Source: Peribacillus tepidiphilus
GTDB taxonomy: Bacteria > Bacillota > Bacilli > Bacillales > DSM-1321
NCBI RefSeq assembly: GCF_009466385.1
Contig: NZ_WIAQ01000014.1
Span: forward strand, 1-52,894
DNA length: 52,894 bases
Direction of reading: 5' to 3'
Part shown: piece by piece, positions 51,313 through 52,894 of the stretch
Position numbering within the stretch: position 1 is the stretch's first letter
Layout: each line of letters opens with the position of its first letter
Notes under the pieces: model-generated
What the model saw: only the letters and a program-made list of their open reading frames with translations
Told to the model about the DNA's origin: nothing
Database searches by the model: none
Translations under genes and position numbers: made by a program

Positions 51313-52060
51313 GTGCACACCGAAGTCCTTCTAATAGCACAAGGGATGATTCAACTGGAAAAGAACGGCCTCCATTGTCTCTTTCCATGAACTTTTCTCA
51401 AAAGGTTTTATCGACGGAACATCCTCTTTTTGCATAAGTTTCATGCGAATAAATGCATTCATGTGTGCATCAGTAAGATGATGAACAACCTGAGTACCTG
51501 TCTTCATTGATTTCTTTCTCGAGTTAATCCTGATACGTTTTCGCTTCCACTTGGACGTTTTTTTTCTTTTATTTCCGTTTATTCGCATTCGCCTTGACAT
51601 GGGTATAATCGGTATACATGTACTCCGTATTGATGAATGATCTATGGCTTGAGAAATAATCTGGAAAAAATTTGTTCAAACAGATTTGTGTCTTTAAAAC
51701 GTCGTTTATAATTTTTATCGAAGTTAGAGAAATGAGGAAATAAATCATGAAATTCCAATACTAAAAACAACGATACGCGTCTCCATTTCCATTATCGTTT
51801 ACTGCATGGAACGATTCCCAAATAAGTACTGAATCAATGGAATTTTAATTAGTACCACATGATCAATACTTGGGCTTTGGAATACAAATCTTACACCCAA
51901 TCATAAATGTATGAAAAATCAATGGCTGCATCGATTTTTCGAACGAGATAATCGTGTGGAACTCATACATCGAATGTTATAGGCACCATCGTATGAGTTT
52001 TTTCTGTATCTTGCCGTTGAAACATCTTTCTCATCTCAATACACTGAATTTTTTCCTCTG
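51313..52060 (-). pseudogene. Degenerate IS1182-like transposase
   Basis: The minus strand contains [16 protein letters not shown], then after a stop [13 protein letters not shown] and, after another, LEKEINEDR, which matches the middle of IS1182-family transposases ([13 protein letters not shown] is a hallmark). Other parts are scattered over several frames with many stops. Element ends were not found. The intron at 52066 is inserted near its left edge. Confidence 0.65.
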
Positions 52061-52065
52061 CTATA

Positions 52066-52894
52066 ATCGAGTAGGAGGGGGTGACTAACCCCCGACCTCT
52101 CACACCACCGTACGTACCGTTCGGTATACGGCGGTTCAATTAAGTATGACGTAGAGTCTGATACCTTTCGGTTAGACTTCTTAACCCTCGGTGACTCCAA
52201 TAAGAGTTGTCGAGGGTTTTATGTAGAATGGGACTGCAGGCAATCCGCCAATATCCCTTCCGTGTATTGCCCCATTCGAATGCTTTATGGCTTGGAACAC
52301 CTAATCCTTTGAGTTTCCGAACTCTTGTTTTCGGAGTTTTCCATTCTCTCCATAAGCACATCCGTAGCCTTCGTCTAATCCATTCGTCAAATTCTTTGAA
52401 CTTACTCGGTGTTTCTACCAAGGCAAAGTATCCACACCATCCCATTAAGTACTTGTTCAGTTTCTCAATCCTTTCTTCCATTCGATACGGTTTGGATCTT
52501 GATGTGATTTCACGAATCTTATCTTTCAATCGTTTCACACTTTCGTTCGCAATCCGTACCTTTGGTGTTTTATTGGATGTGAAGCTGAAACCAAGAAACT
52601 TCCGTTTCCAAGGACGGTCTACCGCCGATTTCTCCTTATTTACCTTGAGTTTTAATTCCTTCTCGATAAAGTGGGTAATGGAATTCATAACACGAATTCC
52701 TGCTTTCTTTGTTTTCACGTAGATGTTACAGTCATCCGCATACCGGACAAACTTATGTCCACGTTTCTCAAGCTCTTTGTCCAGTTCGTGAAGCATGATG
52801 TTTGATAAAAGTGGACTAAGCGGGCCGCCTTGAGGCGTTCCCATGTCCGTTTCCATTACTACTCCATTGATCATCACGCCTGATTGAAGATACC
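52066..52894 (-). mobile_element. Group II intron, 3' end (partial, runs off right edge)
   Basis: Minus strand: C-terminal part of the reverse transcriptase, then a domain V hairpin (CCGCCGTATACCG ... CGGTACGTACGGTGG, about 52090-52130), domain VI (GGGGGTTAGTCACCCCC) and the end CTACTCGAT at 52066. Same orientation as the 5' part at 1-361 and consistent with being another copy of the same intron. Confidence 0.85.
52140..52894 (-). CDS. ltrA: Group II intron reverse transcriptase, C-terminal part
   Basis: The frame is open to the window edge (YLQSGVMINGVV upstream of the first internal Met). Visible motifs: MGTPQGGPLSPLLSNIML and RYADDCNIYVKT (catalytic YADD), then the thumb/maturase region (KFLGFSFTSNKTPKVRI, LNKYLMGWCGYFALVET). 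It ends without an HNH domain. It differs clearly from the reverse transcriptase at 43106, so two intron families are present. About 200 N-terminal residues are missing. Confidence 0.92.
   Translation of the reverse strand, partial: YLQSGVMINGVVMETDMGTPQGGPLSPLLSNIMLHELDKELEKRGHKFVRYADDCNIYVKTKKAGIRVMNSITHFIEKELKLKVNKEKSAVDRPWKRKFLGFSFTSNKTPKVRIANESVKRLKDKIREITSRSKPYRMEERIEKLNKYLMGWCGYFALVETPSKFKEFDEWIRRRLRMCLWREWKTPKTRVRKLKGLGVPSHKAFEWGNTRKGYWRIACSPILHKTLDNSYWSHRGLRSLTERYQTLRHT

Noticed and set aside
1-52894. Complete circular plasmid cut inside an intron
   Set aside because: Joining the ends would give an intron lacking about 600 bases of reverse-transcriptase sequence, so simple circular closure is not supported.

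Overview
The window looks like a low-GC Bacillota replicon or genomic island, most probably from the Bacillaceae. Support for this: AT-rich DNA, strong AGGAGG-type ribosome binding sites, frequent GTG/TTG starts, a MerR with the Bacillus Cys79/Cys114/Cys123 pattern, a CsoR-copZA copper locus, a YvpB-like C39 protein, and several Bacillus-type IS elements and group II introns. There are no rRNA or tRNA genes and no CRISPR array. Both window ends lie inside the same kind of group II intron in the same orientation: its 5' end is at 1-361 and its 3' end at 52066-52894. The sequence probably stops at repeated intron copies.

Region A (about 0.9-23.7 kb) is accessory DNA bracketed by two near-identical 60-bp direct repeats (928-987 and 23609-23668). 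A tyrosine recombinase lies at its left end. At its right end is a replication-like module: a ribbon-helix-helix-type protein and a DUF927 ATPase, followed by eight GTTACC/GGTAAC motifs, with seven 20-21-bp tandem repeats just outside the right 60-bp repeat. Between them are an IS3 element with a 4-bp target duplication, a two-gene operon whose second gene is an Mrr-like nuclease stopped by a TAG at the catalytic Gln, a CoiA-like protein, many small unknown genes, an XRE regulator with two divergent genes, a SIR2-domain protein and a large PD-(D/E)XK nuclease candidate. This resembles a defence-rich integrative element or plasmid segment.

Region B (24-30 kb) carries a complete narrow-spectrum mercury operon (merR-merF-merT-merP-merA, no merB) with its operator, an extra lgt, a truncated IscA-like gene and a decayed chemotaxis receptor. 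Region C (30-33.5 kb) holds asnB between an intact C39-peptidase-like gene and a fragment of a second copy of it.

Region D (33.5-50.5 kb) is a copper/metal island: a multicopper oxidase lipoprotein, a Cys-rich copper-storage protein, copZ, copA and csoR, a CcdA-like membrane protein, a SHOCT-domain protein, an F510_1955-type lipoprotein, a TVP38 protein, a two-component system and a cupredoxin-tailed membrane protein. Five promoters across 30-49 kb share an 18-bp box (CTCCATAAATTCTGCAAA) exactly 9 bases upstream of a -10 element. One lies before the two-component operon itself, which suggests a self-regulated metal or envelope-stress regulon. The island is disrupted by a degenerate IS110 whose central third is inverted, an ISL3 copy with a perfect 8-bp duplication, one full group II intron and one intron fragment. 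Region E (50.5-52.9 kb) is debris (RlmI fragment, IS1182-type remnant) ending in the right-hand intron.

Lgt would lipidate the island's lipoproteins. MerT, MerF, MerP and MerA import and reduce Hg(II). CopZA, the multicopper oxidase, the copper-storage protein and the cupredoxin protein would handle copper.
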